Part shown: in pieces, positions 49,638 to 62,388 of the stretch | Position numbering within the stretch: the stretch's first letter is position 1 | Layout of the letters: every line of letters begins with the position of its first letter | Assembly (NCBI RefSeq): GCF_000004075.3 | Contig: NC_026657.2 | Span: 12,152,001-12,216,000, forward strand | Direction of reading: 5' to 3' | DNA from: Cucumis sativus | Lineage: Eukaryota > Streptophyta > Magnoliopsida > Cucurbitales > Cucurbitaceae | Length of the DNA: 64,000 nt | The notes under the pieces: model-generated | Seen by the model: the letters and a program-made list of their open reading frames with translations, nothing else | Told to the model about the DNA's origin: nothing | The model's database searches: none | Made by a program: the position numbers and the translations under genes

Positions 49638-52275
49638 ATGGGGAATACGTATTGTGTGTTGTTTGGGTGCGTGGAGCAATCAAGTGTTGGGGTGGTGGAA
49701 AGATGGGGAAGGTTTGAAAAATTGGCTCAGCCTGGGCTCCATTTCTTCAACCCATTTGCCGGTGAGTGCCTCGCCGGTATCCTCTCCACCAGAATTTCTT
49801 CCCTCGATGTTCGCATTGAGACCAAGACCAAGGTATTTCTCCCTTCGTCTTTCAAATTTATTCCTCTGCTGGTCGTAATTTCAAGTTTTATAGCAACGGA
49901 TTTCTGGGGTTTGGGGTTTTTCTTTTCTATGTGTGAAATTTTCGTTTTATGTTCTAATTGACTTTTAATTTAGAGTTTCTTTTACTATAATTAATGTTTA
50001 CACGAAACGTCTCGCAAGAATAATCAAGATCATGTAGATGACCTAGGGTGGAATTGAGTCTGTTGAGTATCGTGTTGTATCTTGACGGTACTGTTAATGG
50101 AGGTTTTCGTAGTAGAACAAAACAGAAAGAGACAAGATACTAAATGAAAACTGAGATTTGGATGATCTTATGTGAGGAGGAACTGGTTTGTACTGAATAT
50201 CAATGTTGTGCTCAATTTGAACAATCTTGTTCATGGTCGTGAATTCTGAAATTTTTACTGCAGGACAATGTCTTTGTGCAACTGCTGTGTTCTATTCAGT
50301 ACCGAGTCATCAAAGAAAATGCCGATGATGCATTTTATGAGTTGCAAAATCCTCAAGAACAAATTCAGGCTTACGTGTTTGATGGTATATGCACTGATCC
50401 CACAGTCACTATTTAGGTCCATAACTCATTTTTTATGTGTTTTCATGGTTTGCGTCAGTGACTGAAGCATTTTTGGTTATTGATTGAAGTGGTTCGTGCC
50501 GTTGTTCCAAAAATGAATTTGGATGAACTATTTGAACAAAAGGGTGAAGTTGCTAAAGCGGTATCAGAGGAACTTGAGAAGGTGACTTGCGCTTTTACCA
50601 TATTGCTCCTCACTTGAATTTCCCCTTCCAAACATGAAAACATTGTGGGTGTCTTTTAGCTTTGGATGCCATGCTATTCCATTTAACCCGTGATTGTATT
50701 TTTTCCATTCTTTGCTCCAAATCATGTGATTATTTATAAGGCCTGCTTAGATTGTGCAGATAACTTAATTACAGAAGTTGAGATTATGTAGCCTATATTT
50801 ACTTGGTAGATTTTTTTATTTGTAAAACTATGTGTAACTTGGATACAAAAGCCTAGGTTTTGTAGGAAGAATTTGTTTAGTCCATGCAGACCGTAATGGG
50901 AAGAGTTCTAAAACGCCATATCGAACAGTCCATGGATTGAATGCCGCCACAGGGTTGTGTAGCCATGATTTTAGACCACCTTTGCCTTCTTGACGTATTG
51001 AACATTTTTCTTTCCACACACACACAGTTATCTAAGAGGTTTACTGTACGTTGGATCTAACATTTTTTTATTGGAGCCTAGAAAACTTTCATGGGGTGTT
51101 TATTGGAGTCTAGAAAATGGGGTGTTTGGGAACTTGGAATGTAATCAGAATTAATGAGAATCGGAGTAGTGTTGAATGTGTGTCAAATTGAGAGCGGAAC
51201 AAAAGTGAAAACGATGGAAAATAGAGTTAATTGAAAACTGTAGGGAGTTTAATATAACAACCTGGGTTCAAATGGTCAATCAAAACATGAATTGTGGATT
51301 ATATTAAAATGCATTTCAATCCCATTATGGGTGTCCAAACACCCCTAATGCTCTAATTAATTTTTGTCTTCAAGTAAGAGACTATATTATATGGTGCATC
51401 TTAGATATAGAATTTGGTTGGGACTTTTTAAAATGACCGATAGATTTCAACACATATTCACCTCTTGAATCAGGTGATGGGAGATTATGGATACAGTCTA
51501 GAGCACATTTTAATGGTCGATATAATACCGGATGCTTCTGTGCGCAGGGCAATGAATGAAATTAATGCAGGTAAGGATCTTAGTCATTTTGCATGTCATT
51601 TCATATAGGAAGGACCCTCTGTCCTTCTTCTTCTGTATCATGTAGTTTGGTGTAACTGTATTTTCTTGGTTCCACCATTAAATAGTCAGACGTGCAATGT
51701 CCACTATTTCCAGGTGGAGCACAGCAAACAGTACATGCTCTCCTTCTGAATTGACATTGCATGGACTTCATATAATTTTCTTTTCGTTCTTCAAAATTTC
51801 AGATTCCTTCATATATTTTCTATTTCTATATTATGAGATCCTCGGCCTGTGCAATACATTTTTTTCTACAGCTCAAAGGCTTCAACTTGCTAGTGTGTAC
51901 AAAGGGGAAGCGGAGAAGGTGCTCCTAGTAAAGAAGGCAGAAGCTGAAGCCGAAGCAAAATACCTGGGTGGTGTCGGTGTGGCTAGACAGAGGCAAGCGA
52001 TCACAGATGGTCTGAGAGAAAATATCTTGAACTTCTCTCATAAGGTGGAAGGCACCTCAGCCAAAGAGGTCATGGATCTGATCCTAATCACTCAATATTT
52101 TGACACCATCAAAGATCTTGGAAATTCCTCAAAGAATACAACTGTATTCATACCTCACGGGCCAGGCCATGTTAGAGATATCAGTGGCCAAATACGCAAC
52201 GGCATGATGGAGGCTGCTGCGAGCGCCCAGCCCAGGGTCACAAATGATGAGGTGAACATTAATTTACTTCAATGA
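49638..52275 (+). CDS. HIR3: Hypersensitive-induced reaction (HIR) protein, SPFH/prohibitin domain, HIR3-like
   Basis: Plasma-membrane microdomain scaffold of the SPFH/prohibitin family; HIR proteins oligomerise and in Arabidopsis associate with the immune receptor RPS2. Exons: 49638-49832, 50264-50384, 50490-50581, 51474-51570 and 51872-52275, giving 302 residues. The start is the ATG followed by GGG: MGNTYC supplies Gly2 for myristoylation and a nearby Cys for acylation, and it replaces a longer upstream frame. The SPFH core runs from [20 protein letters not shown] through [29 protein letters not shown] and [20 protein letters not shown] to [21 protein letters not shown] coiled-coil follows ([34 protein letters not shown]), then [20 protein letters not shown] and a short divergent tail ending VNINLLQ. 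The fourth intron position is reached only after a 0.9-kb intron that carries a MITE-like insertion. Confidence 0.94.
51119..51345. mobile_element. hAT-like MITE in a HIR intron
   Basis: GGGGTGTTTGG (51119-51129) and CCAAACACCCC (51335-51345) form perfect 11-bp terminal inverted repeats enclosing a 227-bp non-coding segment. This end type is common in plant hAT MITEs. An 8-bp target duplication is not evident. Just left of it a short local duplication of TATTGGAG-CTAGAAAA text occurs (51069-51118). Confidence 0.6.
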
Positions 52276-53722
52276 TTCATCAGACACCATGTATATGTTC
52301 TTCTTCTCCGCAACTCTGGAAAAAAATGTTCTTTACATGTGACGAGGGTGTATAACAATATAACGATTTGCAGAGTCGATATACCTGTTTTGGTTTGTGT
52401 ATAGAGAGGGTTCAAGAGATGTTCAATAAGCTGGAAAAATGTATCTCCTGATATATAGATTTTTTTATCACCACTTGATATTCCTATTTACAAATTAAAA
52501 TGTTATGTAATTGTCTTGTATTTCTTCACACCATCATGCCTGAGACAAGAGCTCCATGGCCATGCCCATGAATTTGATGAATAAAATTATTGTATTAAGT
52601 CTTTTGTTATTATTGTTATTATCTAACTCCTTCAACAAATCAACACATTGTGAAAGGGAATGTAAATGATGGCCTTAAATTATTGTATATGATCAAATTA
52701 ACCATTGGTAAAAAAAACTTGAGAACATTGCCCTATCTACTAGTACCAATTTATGTCCTAAGACCTATGTACATTAAGATTAAATTACCATTTTTTTGGC
52801 CTGGAGTTTGAGAAATTTGTAAATCATCTATTAAATGTCAATTTATCAATTTTCGGTATAATGACCGGCTTTTAAATTTTTTTTTTGTATGTTGCTGTAA
52901 ATTCTCGGTTTCTATCCAAAATGCCCTTTAGGCTTGATTTGTTTTCATCATCCACTAGTTCAATGTTCTAATAGAAAAACAAAACTTGAGTTATAATCTC
53001 GTTACCTGTTATCTTAACTCTCTAGCCTTGTTCTATGAATAAAAAAAGAGCTTTAGCTCGACTAGTGGGTCAACTAATGTGAAGTGAGATGGTGAGATGA
53101 ACTTGACAAACCACCCAATGCAAGTGGTAAGACCATGCTTGGTATTTTCTATACAACAACTCAAAACCTTATAGTATCGTTAGACTCAAAATTAAAATTT
53201 TTGAGCAAAGGTTAAAATTATATTAACAAAGAAATTGTTTTAAGTCATATATGATATTAATCCGTATTAAGTATCAAGTTAACTTAAATATAATTTCACC
53301 TAATAAACTATTTAATCTTGTAAAAGAAACCCTTAATCACTGCAAAATTATTAGGCTAAAATTTTTGTGGAGATGTTTGATTTGATATTGTAATCAATAA
53401 AATGAGTATTATGTGATTGATAATAAGAAAACCAAAGAAATAAAGAGGAGGGGTCATAATTTAAAAAAAAAAAAAAAACGAATTATTCATTTTGTTTTTT
53501 TTTGTTTTTATTAATTCAATAATATATATTCTTTTAATTATTTTGAAAGTTAAACATAATTTATAGTATAAAATAAAATTGAATTCGGACAGGCCAGAAC
53601 TTTCGTTGACGCCCAGCGGTAGCAAATAACGCGACTGCTCAGGGTTTAAGGTAGCAGAGCAGCGTCGTCTAGGGTTTTACAGAAAGCTTCATTCAACTTC
53701 AGCCAACACTCTCCACTCTGAA
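52276..53722. other. Intergenic: HIR 3' flank and FKBP promoter
   Basis: The first 300 bp should include the HIR 3' UTR. The middle is AT-rich with no gene. The last 150 bp before the FKBP start codon are GC-richer. Confidence 0.6.
53670..53677 (-). promoter_or_regulatory. Telo-box-like motif in the FKBP leader
   Basis: AAACCCTA on the minus strand (TAGGGTTT on the plus strand), about 46 bp before the start codon. A second AGGGTTT lies at 53641-53647. Confidence 0.4.
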
Positions 53723-56700
53723 ATGGGTTTCTGGGGTACGTTTCCTTTTCGGTTCCATCTTTATTATCTCATTTCCTTGTGCCTTGGAACCTGCAAATGA
53801 AGTTCAATGGTTTAACATCACCCCTTTCTCGAGTACCGCCATTAAGTGCTTGTTCGTCTCGTGTTTCTTTGCCATTTCTTAGAATCCAACAGCTCGAGGG
53901 TGTACTTTATTATTTGTAGTGATTAGATAGATTTCACTTCTTCAAAGAGGAATTATGAATTTGGAGTATGCATAATATCAAATTTTCTATTGTGGTCTTT
54001 CTTATTTTTTGCTTGCATGTGTCTTTTTGTTTTGATTTTCAGTACTTACTCATGTCTATATCTTTTGTTGTTTTTATTGTCCTAGGGATTGAAGTGAAAC
54101 CAGGCAAACCGTACACCTACCATTCTGATAATGTGACGGGAAAGCTTCGGATAACTCAGGTTTGTTGGGCGCTGACACTTCTCTGTCTCTGGAGATGAAA
54201 AATTAATAGGATTGACGTTTTTGTTTGCAATGTTATCATATTTGTGTAGTGGCCATATCACGATGACATTTTGCTGTTTCATTTGAAATTTATTGTTTCA
54301 ACGTTCAAGTTGATGGGTTTTTTATTTGAGCCCATGTGTTGTGATTTTGGGCTATTTCATTTTCGGTTTGCATTTTTCTTAATCTGACAATATTATGGTG
54401 GTGTTATACTGTGAGCCAGTGACTTATATTGGATTTTAATTTGCGTTGCTTCTAGTATGATTACGATGGAATTTTCTTACTTTGTTACCTTTTGATAACT
54501 CAGGCAACTTTGGGACCTGGCTCATCGAAAGAAAGAAGCATCGTTCAGTGTTCTGTTGGTAACAAGAGTCCAATCTTTTTGTGCTCTTTGATACCAAATA
54601 AGATTGAATCGTGCCCCTTGGATCTTGAGTTTGAGGAAGATGAGTCGATAGCCTTCTCAGTTAGTGGTCCACAAAGCATTCATCTTTCTGGTTATTTTGT
54701 AGCCAACGAGCAACATGTCATTAGGGATGACTATGAGTCGTATCCTTTTTATAATTTTTTAGCCACGGTTATAGGTTTCTTATTCCTTGAGGAGAAGTAG
54801 TACTTTCAACAAGAAGTTGAGGATATTATCTGGTCTTATATTTTCAGCGTGATTCTTTTGTCATTTTCTTACTACAATGCAAAGTGATTCTTTTGGGGAG
54901 GACATTGCAGAAACAGATACAGAGGATTCATCAGAATATGATACTGGAGATGAATACGATGATGAGTTCATCGACGATGATGACGACTATCCTGGAATGT
55001 ACTCAACTTCACCTGTTCCCAAAAGTGGAGGTAATTTGATAATTCTGCGAACTTACTATTATACCGATCACTTGGCATTCTTTCCATGCTGTTTCATTTG
55101 TTTCTTGATATTTTTCAAGATAATATAGGCTGAAGCGATGTTTCTGTTCAATACTATGGGGCCATAAGAAAATTATAAAAAACCGAGCCTGATCTTTGTT
55201 ACTATTCCTAAAAACCTGTTTGTCTTGTGAAATTTAAAGGATCGATACTGGATATTGAATACCATTTAATCCACTACAATTCTGCTCAGACAATTTGGGG
55301 AAGCTTGTGTATTTGTTTTGATAGTATGAGGCCATGGGCCATACTGAAGTTGGGATTTCATGGTGTTCTTTGGTTCTAGCTGTCATGGGAACTTTGGATT
55401 GAAAGAGAGTAGTAGGAGAACCATTCACAGTTCGATAATTTTTGCTGACTTAGCTGTCTCTTTCCGTGTTCCGAAGTTCTCTTTTAACTTTTTTTTACTT
55501 TGTGACTTCTGTTCTATCAAGTTTTGCTAAATATGTTTGAAATGATGCAAAAAATAGAAAATTTACTTTGTAGGAAGAGATTTATTTGGGCATATGTTGG
55601 ATCATTGGATGCAAAGTGTATGATTTCATTTCAAAGTAATAAGGTACAGTAGATAATTTATGAAGAATTAAATTTCACATCTTAAATGCAGTCAAATGTG
55701 TGAACTTATATTATTTGTGCAACTTTCTTGCCATTGTTGCTATATCTTTTGGCTGCAGCCATGCCTAACTTACTTTTTTGGCTTATCCTAGGTTTATTTT
55801 TCAAGTTTTTGGTGTTTTGACCTTGATTGACTTTAATGTATAATTTAAAGTGTTTGTTTCCTTTCCCATGTTTTCTAGTTGTAATTGAGGAGATAGTTGA
55901 TGATGAAAAATCCAATGATGCCAATGGTCAAGCTAAAAAAGTGAAGAAAAATAAGTCTAGTGACTCTGAGGACATTAGGAACTCTCAGCGTCAAATTGTG
56001 CTGAAAAGGAATGTTGAAAAGACTGTTTCAGAAAGTGAAGATGAAGATGGATTTCCAATTCCTACCAAAAGCAAGAGCAAAGCGAATATTCAGAAATTAG
56101 AATCAGAACAAGAGCAAAAAGGCCGAAGTACTGAGGATGTGAAGGAGACAAAAGCAAAAGATGGCAGTGATGCCTCTAGCTTAAAACGAAAAGTTGAAAA
56201 TGATGAGCAAGTTGATCTTATGGAAAGGTGAGATGACTTAAGTAATCAGTTATACAGCTTAAGTTTCATCGTCGGGCTTGCAGCATATTAAGTGGCCTAT
56301 TCAGTGAGGAAAAGTGGGGACTAGGGATAGAATTCCCATCAGCAGGTTACTTTTGTTAAATTATGGGTTGGGTCGGGACAACAAATGTATTTTATCCCTG
56401 ACCTTCAAGTTCAATCACAATACTATTTAACAAAACAGTTTGATTATATTTCTTTTCCCATACTTTTTATTCAGTCACGTGGAAAGACTATAATCTTGTA
56501 ATTTATTTCCTTATGTTGAATTTTCAATAATGATGTCAGGAAAAAGAAAAAGAAGCAGAAGAAAAAGGTAAAAGATGAAAAAGCTCAGGTAACTCATAAT
56601 GATGGTGATATGGGGAGTGAAAAGCAACAAGCGGAAGATGAGAATGCAGCTGTTAATCCGATTTCTGATGGAGATGAGAAAGATAAAAAGATATCTAAAC

Positions 56701-59114
56701 AGAGGTGAATACTTCACTCATTCTACTGTTTTTAAATACTACACCTGAAGAAGTTTATTTCTCTTTTCTGTATTATTTGTCTTGAATACTTCACTCTCAT
56801 ACTCTGAATTATGAACTTACACTTTATTTCATAATTTTTGGATAAACCTGAAACTTGACAAGAGTTCCATGTTACATCTAGCTTGTATTTCTCAGCGCTT
56901 GTCTCTCATTGTTACTAGGTAACTGAAACCTTTTTTGGCTATGTGAATAGGGATGCCTCAACTCACACAAAGGTTGTGGATGGTGAAAATCACAAGGAAG
57001 ATAAGCAAAAAAAGAAAACAAAGAAGAAGGGGAAGAAGAACAAGGAGGCTGAATCTGGATCAAAATCTGATGAGCTAACTAAAACAGCAGGTGATCAGAT
57101 TGAATCAGCTTTGGGATCAAAAGAGAAGGAAAATGAATCCAAACCTTCCCGGGTGAGAACCTTTGCTAATGGGTTGGTTATTGAAGATGTAGCCATGGGT
57201 AAACCAGATGGTAAAAGAGCTTCACCTGGAAACACGGTACCGTTCAAGTCTATTTACTTTTAAGTTCTATGAACAATTGTTTCCCCAACGCTAATTGGAG
57301 AACATTACATGTCCATTCCCCACTTTTAGGCATAGTCTTTCGCATCTTCAATCTTAGCTTAGCATGAGGTCAGTCTGGAGATAAGCTGACAAGCCATGTA
57401 ATTCTGACTTCTGGCCATTTTTGTTAGCTGTGGATGCTTCTTCATGCCCTATTGCTATTCACTAATGTTGAGCTTGGGTTTAGAGTTTAGCTTAAGATGC
57501 AAACCCAATAGATTAGACCTATGTTAATTGAGTGGATGGATGGATTGCGATGCAACATTATTTCCGTGTATCAATAAAGATGATCTTTCTGATTTCAGGT
57601 CAGTGTTCACTACATTGGCAAGCTAAAGAACGGAAAAATATTTGACAGTAATATTGGAAGGGCACCATTCAAATTCCGCTTAGGTAATTTTGGGTTTGTC
57701 ATTTATGCAACATATCTTTACATTGAAAATGAAAAGAGAAATGGTTTTATGCAAGATATGGAAGGTTTAAGGTTATCACTTATTTGTTGTTGCAGGTGTG
57801 GGACAGGTTATCAAGGGGTGGGATGTCGGTGTTAATGGTAATCATTTGAATGGGCTATTCTTGACCCTTCTTTCTTATATGAGTTCAAATATTGTCTAAA
57901 TATTTATTCTGTGAATCCTCTATCAGGTATGCGAATCGGGGATAAAAGGAGATTGACAATCCCTCCATCAATGGGGTATGTAGTTCTCACGAGCTTCACG
58001 GCATTTGGAATTTGATTTATTTATTTTAGTGATCTCAGTTAATTATATCGTCTATGTTTGATAACCATTTAGGTCATGTGGGTAACTATTTTGTTTTTGA
58101 AAATTAAGCAAACCCTACCTTTATCCCTAACTTTTTTCCTTTGTTATCTACTTTGTCAGTGGTTTAAAAATTCAAACCAAAATTTGAAAACTAAAAAAAG
58201 TAGTTTTTAGAAACTTGTTTTTGTTTTTGAAATTTGACAAATAATTTAATTATTGTACATGGGGAGGATCCACATCTTTATACGAAATGAGGATGAAATA
58301 GATTTAATTTTTTTTTAACAAAACAAAATGTTTACTGGACAAACAGGTCCGTTTATGTTTTTGAAATTGGCTCTTCCACCTTGCTTTGTCATCTAATTTC
58401 TATTGATGTTTTTAAAAAGGGCCAAGTTTTTTAGGCTACCTTTAGATTTTCTTGCTTTTTACCCATGTTTTCAAAAACCAAGTCCGATTTTGAAACCAAA
58501 AACAAATAGTTTTTGTTTCTAGAATTTGACTGTATAGCATTGTTAGAATAGGATTAAAAATGAAATGGTTACCTAGAAGCCTTAGTTTGTATGAACTCTT
58601 TGGTAGGAGTTGTATGAACGGCAAGAAATTGAAAGGAAATAGATCTAATTTTGATTAACAACAAAACCAAATAGTTATTTATCAAGATGGACTTAAATTT
58701 ACCATATCTCTCTCTCTCTCTCTCTCTCTCTAAACATCCTGGCTTTAGTGTAAAACAGTGTAAAAAATTACACCCATGTTTTAGAAAAAAAAAATGAAAA
58801 GTTTGCAACATTCCTAAAAGTAAGTCTACAAAAATTTATGATGGTTTTACTAACTTCTCTTTCCTTCTCTCAAACCCAACTTCATCACTATAATAACATC
58901 TTTTCAAAACCTCTCTCTAATATTTTCTATAACCATAATTACAATGTAAGAAAAATTTATTATTTTGTATGCTTCATCTGTGAGCGCACATATTCACACA
59001 CATCTAAGAAATAATAATTATGTTGGTGGATGCAGCTATGGAGATGCAAAAATTGGGAAGATTCCGCAGAATTCTTGGCTTACTTTTGATGTTGAATTGG
59101 TTGGGGTTCGCTGA
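53723..59114 (+). CDS. FKBP53: Nuclear FKBP-type peptidyl-prolyl isomerase with nucleoplasmin-like N-domain (FKBP53/FKBP43 type)
   Basis: Histone-chaperone-type immunophilin expected in the nucleus or nucleolus. Exons: 53723-53735, 54086-54159, 54504-54739, 54885-55030, 55879-56227, 56540-56704, 56951-57236, 57599-57683, 57796-57837, 57927-57975 and 59036-59114, giving 507 residues. The 13-nt first exon (MGFW plus one base) joins GIEVKPGKPY, the family start. Residues 1 to about 100 form the nucleoplasmin-like domain. An Asp/Glu-rich tract follows (DTEDSSEYDTGDEYDDEFID), then long Lys/Glu stretches with KKKKQKKK-type nuclear signals. The C-terminal FKBP domain (about 393-507) keeps the binding-pocket residues: HYIG, KIFDS, PFKF, GQVIKGWDVG, GYGD and FDVELVGV, so catalysis is plausible. 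Splice phases all close. FKBP53 rather than FKBP43 is inferred from its pairing with an AHL gene. Confidence 0.92.
54740..54884 (+). other. Candidate U12-type (minor spliceosome) intron in the FKBP gene
   Basis: The intron starts GTATCCTTTTT, matching the U12 donor consensus RTATCCTTT at all nine positions; no other intron donor I read in this window does. It ends TTTTCTTACTACAATGCAAAG. A TTCTTAC-type branch sequence lies about 13 nt from the 3' end, with no polypyrimidine tract between. The branch motif departs from the consensus TTCCTTRAC by one position. Joining the flanking exons restores the frame as YESDSFGEDIAE. Confidence 0.65.
58708..58731. repeat. (TC)n microsatellite in FKBP intron
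   Basis: Pure TC dinucleotides within the last, 1.06-kb FKBP intron (57976-59035). That intron also carries TTTTTGTTTTTGAAA-like low-complexity blocks suggestive of an inserted repeat. Confidence 0.9.
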
Positions 59115-59211
59115 ATGCATCCATCTTCTTCTACTCTTTCTTTCTTGGCTTACTTTTGATGTTGAATTGGTTGGGGTCCGCTGAATGCATCATCCCCTTC
59201 TACTCTTTCTA
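59072..59211 (+). repeat. 70-bp tandem duplication of the end of the FKBP last exon
   Basis: Copy 1 (59072-59141) contains the last 14 codons or so and the stop codon. Copy 2 (59142-59211) repeats TTCTTGGCTTACTTTTGATG and the following text, including the second stop, with a few changes. Copy 2 lies in the 3' UTR and is not translated. Confidence 0.9.
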
Positions 59212-61962
59212 CCCCAAAAATTTTGTTCCTATACATCCACACACATATTTTCTAACTTCAATCCCAATTTTGTATTTTAGATTTATATGGGCACAAACTT
59301 GGGCTTTTTTGAGTCAACCAACTAAATCATAACCTTCAGAACTTTTATTTGCATTATTTCTGCAAAAAATTACTATGAAACTGTCCTTTCATTCATTCTT
59401 CTCTTAAAGGTTGCAATGTTATTCAGATTAACGTCTTCTTTTACATCTATCCTATAAGCAGTATCCTTGTTGAATATCTTTAAGGTTTTCCTAATATTAA
59501 GTAGACTTTTTAATTAACTTTTGATTTTCTATTTTATCCTTTAAAACTGTAATTTATTCTATACATTTATCTATTTCTTACTTAATAGAATTTATTTGCT
59601 AGTTTCATTAGTTGAATGAATTAATCTTTCAAAATTCATCATTCTAAACCATACTTCTAAAATTTAAATTAGAAGAAAACAAAAGTAGATTATAAGTTTA
59701 TTTTAATTATTGTATATTTTATATTAGATGTTTCTATATTTATTAAATAAACTTATGCTTATTTTATCTCAAGATTTTACATTATGGTTTTCATTCTTTT
59801 TAATATTTTGTTTAATTCTAAATCATGTGGTACGAACTACTGTGATCTAAATGCTAGAGTTTCAATAGAGATAATAGTATATTAATTCTCTTAACAAAAA
59901 AAGAAAAAAATGATAATAATTCATGTTTAAGGAAAAAATAGAACATAGCTACAAAAAGTTCTTATAAAAAAATGACTCATTCATGTTTGATCAACAAAAC
60001 TGGAGGCTCAGTCACTACCTTTCATTTCTTCATTTTTCTTTCTTTTAATATACGTATATAACTGTCATAGTAACCAATCAAAGAGCTATCTGTTTAATGT
60101 CATGTTTATTCCTTCAGTCATATCATTATGTTACAATGTTCTTAAAATAGTTTTTACCATTACAATTCTATTGTTTTCACATAATATTTGGAATTTGACA
60201 TGTTTGTGAGGTGGGACGGGGACGAAAAAGCTTCCACCTATTTAAATTCTCATCCCTGCAAAAAAATTTAACCCTGCTTCAAAATTTTCAAAATTTTATA
60301 ATTAAACGAGACATTTTCAAAAATGAATTTATTTAAACAAAACTTTATCATGTATTTATAATGTAATCAAAATTTTACCTTTCATAAGATTTAAATATTA
60401 AAATAATGTATTTTACAAATACATACATACTTCTCTTAAAAGACAGAATCTCACGCATTGAGTTTACTCATATATAACTTCGTGGGTTGTTTTAAATAAT
60501 TAACTAAGCGGTCATGGAACTAAAATTAGGGTGTAGATGAAACGAAGAGCATAATTTCCGTTTCTGCCCCTACTAAGCTATTGAGAAAAATTCATCCACG
60601 CTTTTTCTCCCATTCCCCATCTAATCAAAGTACTCCATTCGGGAGGTCGTTCAAGATCTCTTAAATGAACATATCTATATGAGACTATTAAGAGAATACT
60701 TTAGAAGACTTTGGTTGGAGTGAACTAATTCTCACTTGGTGAGTTTTACATGGTTTACAAACTCACACTTTTACTTTCATAATTAACATTTGTGTTAAAC
60801 TACCTTTAATCCACATAACTTTGCTTTAGAGCAAAGAATTTTGGTACTTTTTTCACCTATATGTCGTAACCTGCATGCTGTGCCATAAATCACTATGAAT
60901 TGAATTATCTACAACCACCAAAATATCCTTCCCACTATTGTTGACAACTCTCTAACTGTCTTCCTTCAGTGATTACTAGACCACATTTTAAATTGGTAAA
61001 TTTTTTCCACCATTCAGAGGGAGTGAGGGAGTAAATTTGAGTTAGTTCATGTTTGTTTATTTACATTAGTTTGATTAATTTTTAAAAGGTAATGATTAGA
61101 TGTACCTAAATTATGTGTACTTTTTTTAAGCGGTCAAAGAAACTATTTTTCTCGTTTTTTCGTCTCAATTTATCTTTAATAAGACACTTGCTAAACATAA
61201 ATATAAATTTTATCATTGCTGGATCGATCCATTTTATGATAAATAAGCAAACAAAGGATTTTTTAGAGACGTTACTTTTTTTTCTCCATTCATAAGAATT
61301 TCTCCTTTTTTTTAATAAATGGAAAATAAATAAAATGCTTGAGAGGTGGAGATGAGAGTGTATATTTTATGGGTTTAATCAGATACAATTTGAAAGGTTT
61401 GGTTGTGGGTTCCTTTCTAAGTTTCAAAAAACTGAAGATACAAATCAAGAAGTTGTTTTAAGGATAATATGGAAATTTAAATGGTAACTACAACAGTGCT
61501 AAAGAAGTTGATATTGAAATGATTTTTACTCAAACACAACAATGTTCTCATACAAAAACCATATGGTAATGAAAATGGAAAACAATGTTTCTCAAATCTT
61601 TTACACATCAATAAGGTCTGTTGCTGCTAAAGTCGAGAGAGAAGTCTCTAAAACTGCTATAATGAGCTTGAAGACTCCACGACGCTGCTCGACTTAATAG
61701 CTAGCCAGTGGCAACCGTGGAAATCCATTTGTTAAAGCCTGTAAAAAGACACTTGATAGCAAGAATCACAAAGAAGCCTAATGGACTCTAAGACACCTAT
61801 TATCTGATGAAAAAGAGCACAAAAATCAAGTTAAACCAACACAATGAGAGGACTGAGGACCCAAATAATTTGAACTTATCAGTTTTGAAAATGGGTCGAC
61901 CTGAGTTAGGAACTATGAGACCTATGGAGGAGGAGAAGAATGAAAACTACAAAATCACATGA
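59115..61962. other. Intergenic between convergent FKBP and AHL genes
   Basis: AT-rich, no supported gene. Both 3' UTRs lie at the edges; the AHL 3' UTR probably covers about 61550-61962. A segment near 60200-60310 with GGGACGGGGACG and ACCCTGC blocks looks like a degraded repeat. Confidence 0.6.
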
Positions 61963-62356
61963 TCAACAAGAAACCTCACAGTTTGATTGACTTTGTGTTT
62001 TTGGTTCTTGATCGGATAGAGGTAAGTTGTCAGTGGAGGAGATTTTGAAGCCCGTCACAGGGGTAGGGGACGGTGGATTATGTTGTTCTTGATAGGACGG
62101 CGTTGTGAGAATAGGCTTGTTACCACCAGCATACATTGCCTTCATTTCTTCACCAGTAATGGTGTTGACGGGAGGGAAGAAAATCGTTGTGGATTCGTTT
62201 CTAGGTTTTTTTGGCTTTTGTTCTTGCTGGTGACCTGGAAGGAAACTGCCGACCACAATCTGGTGAAAAGTCAAGTGATTATATCATTTATCAGAACATT
62301 CTTTTTAAACACAAATCAACGGCTACAACCAAAACATTGATCTGTAAAAACACACT

Positions 62357-62388
<32 letters not shown>

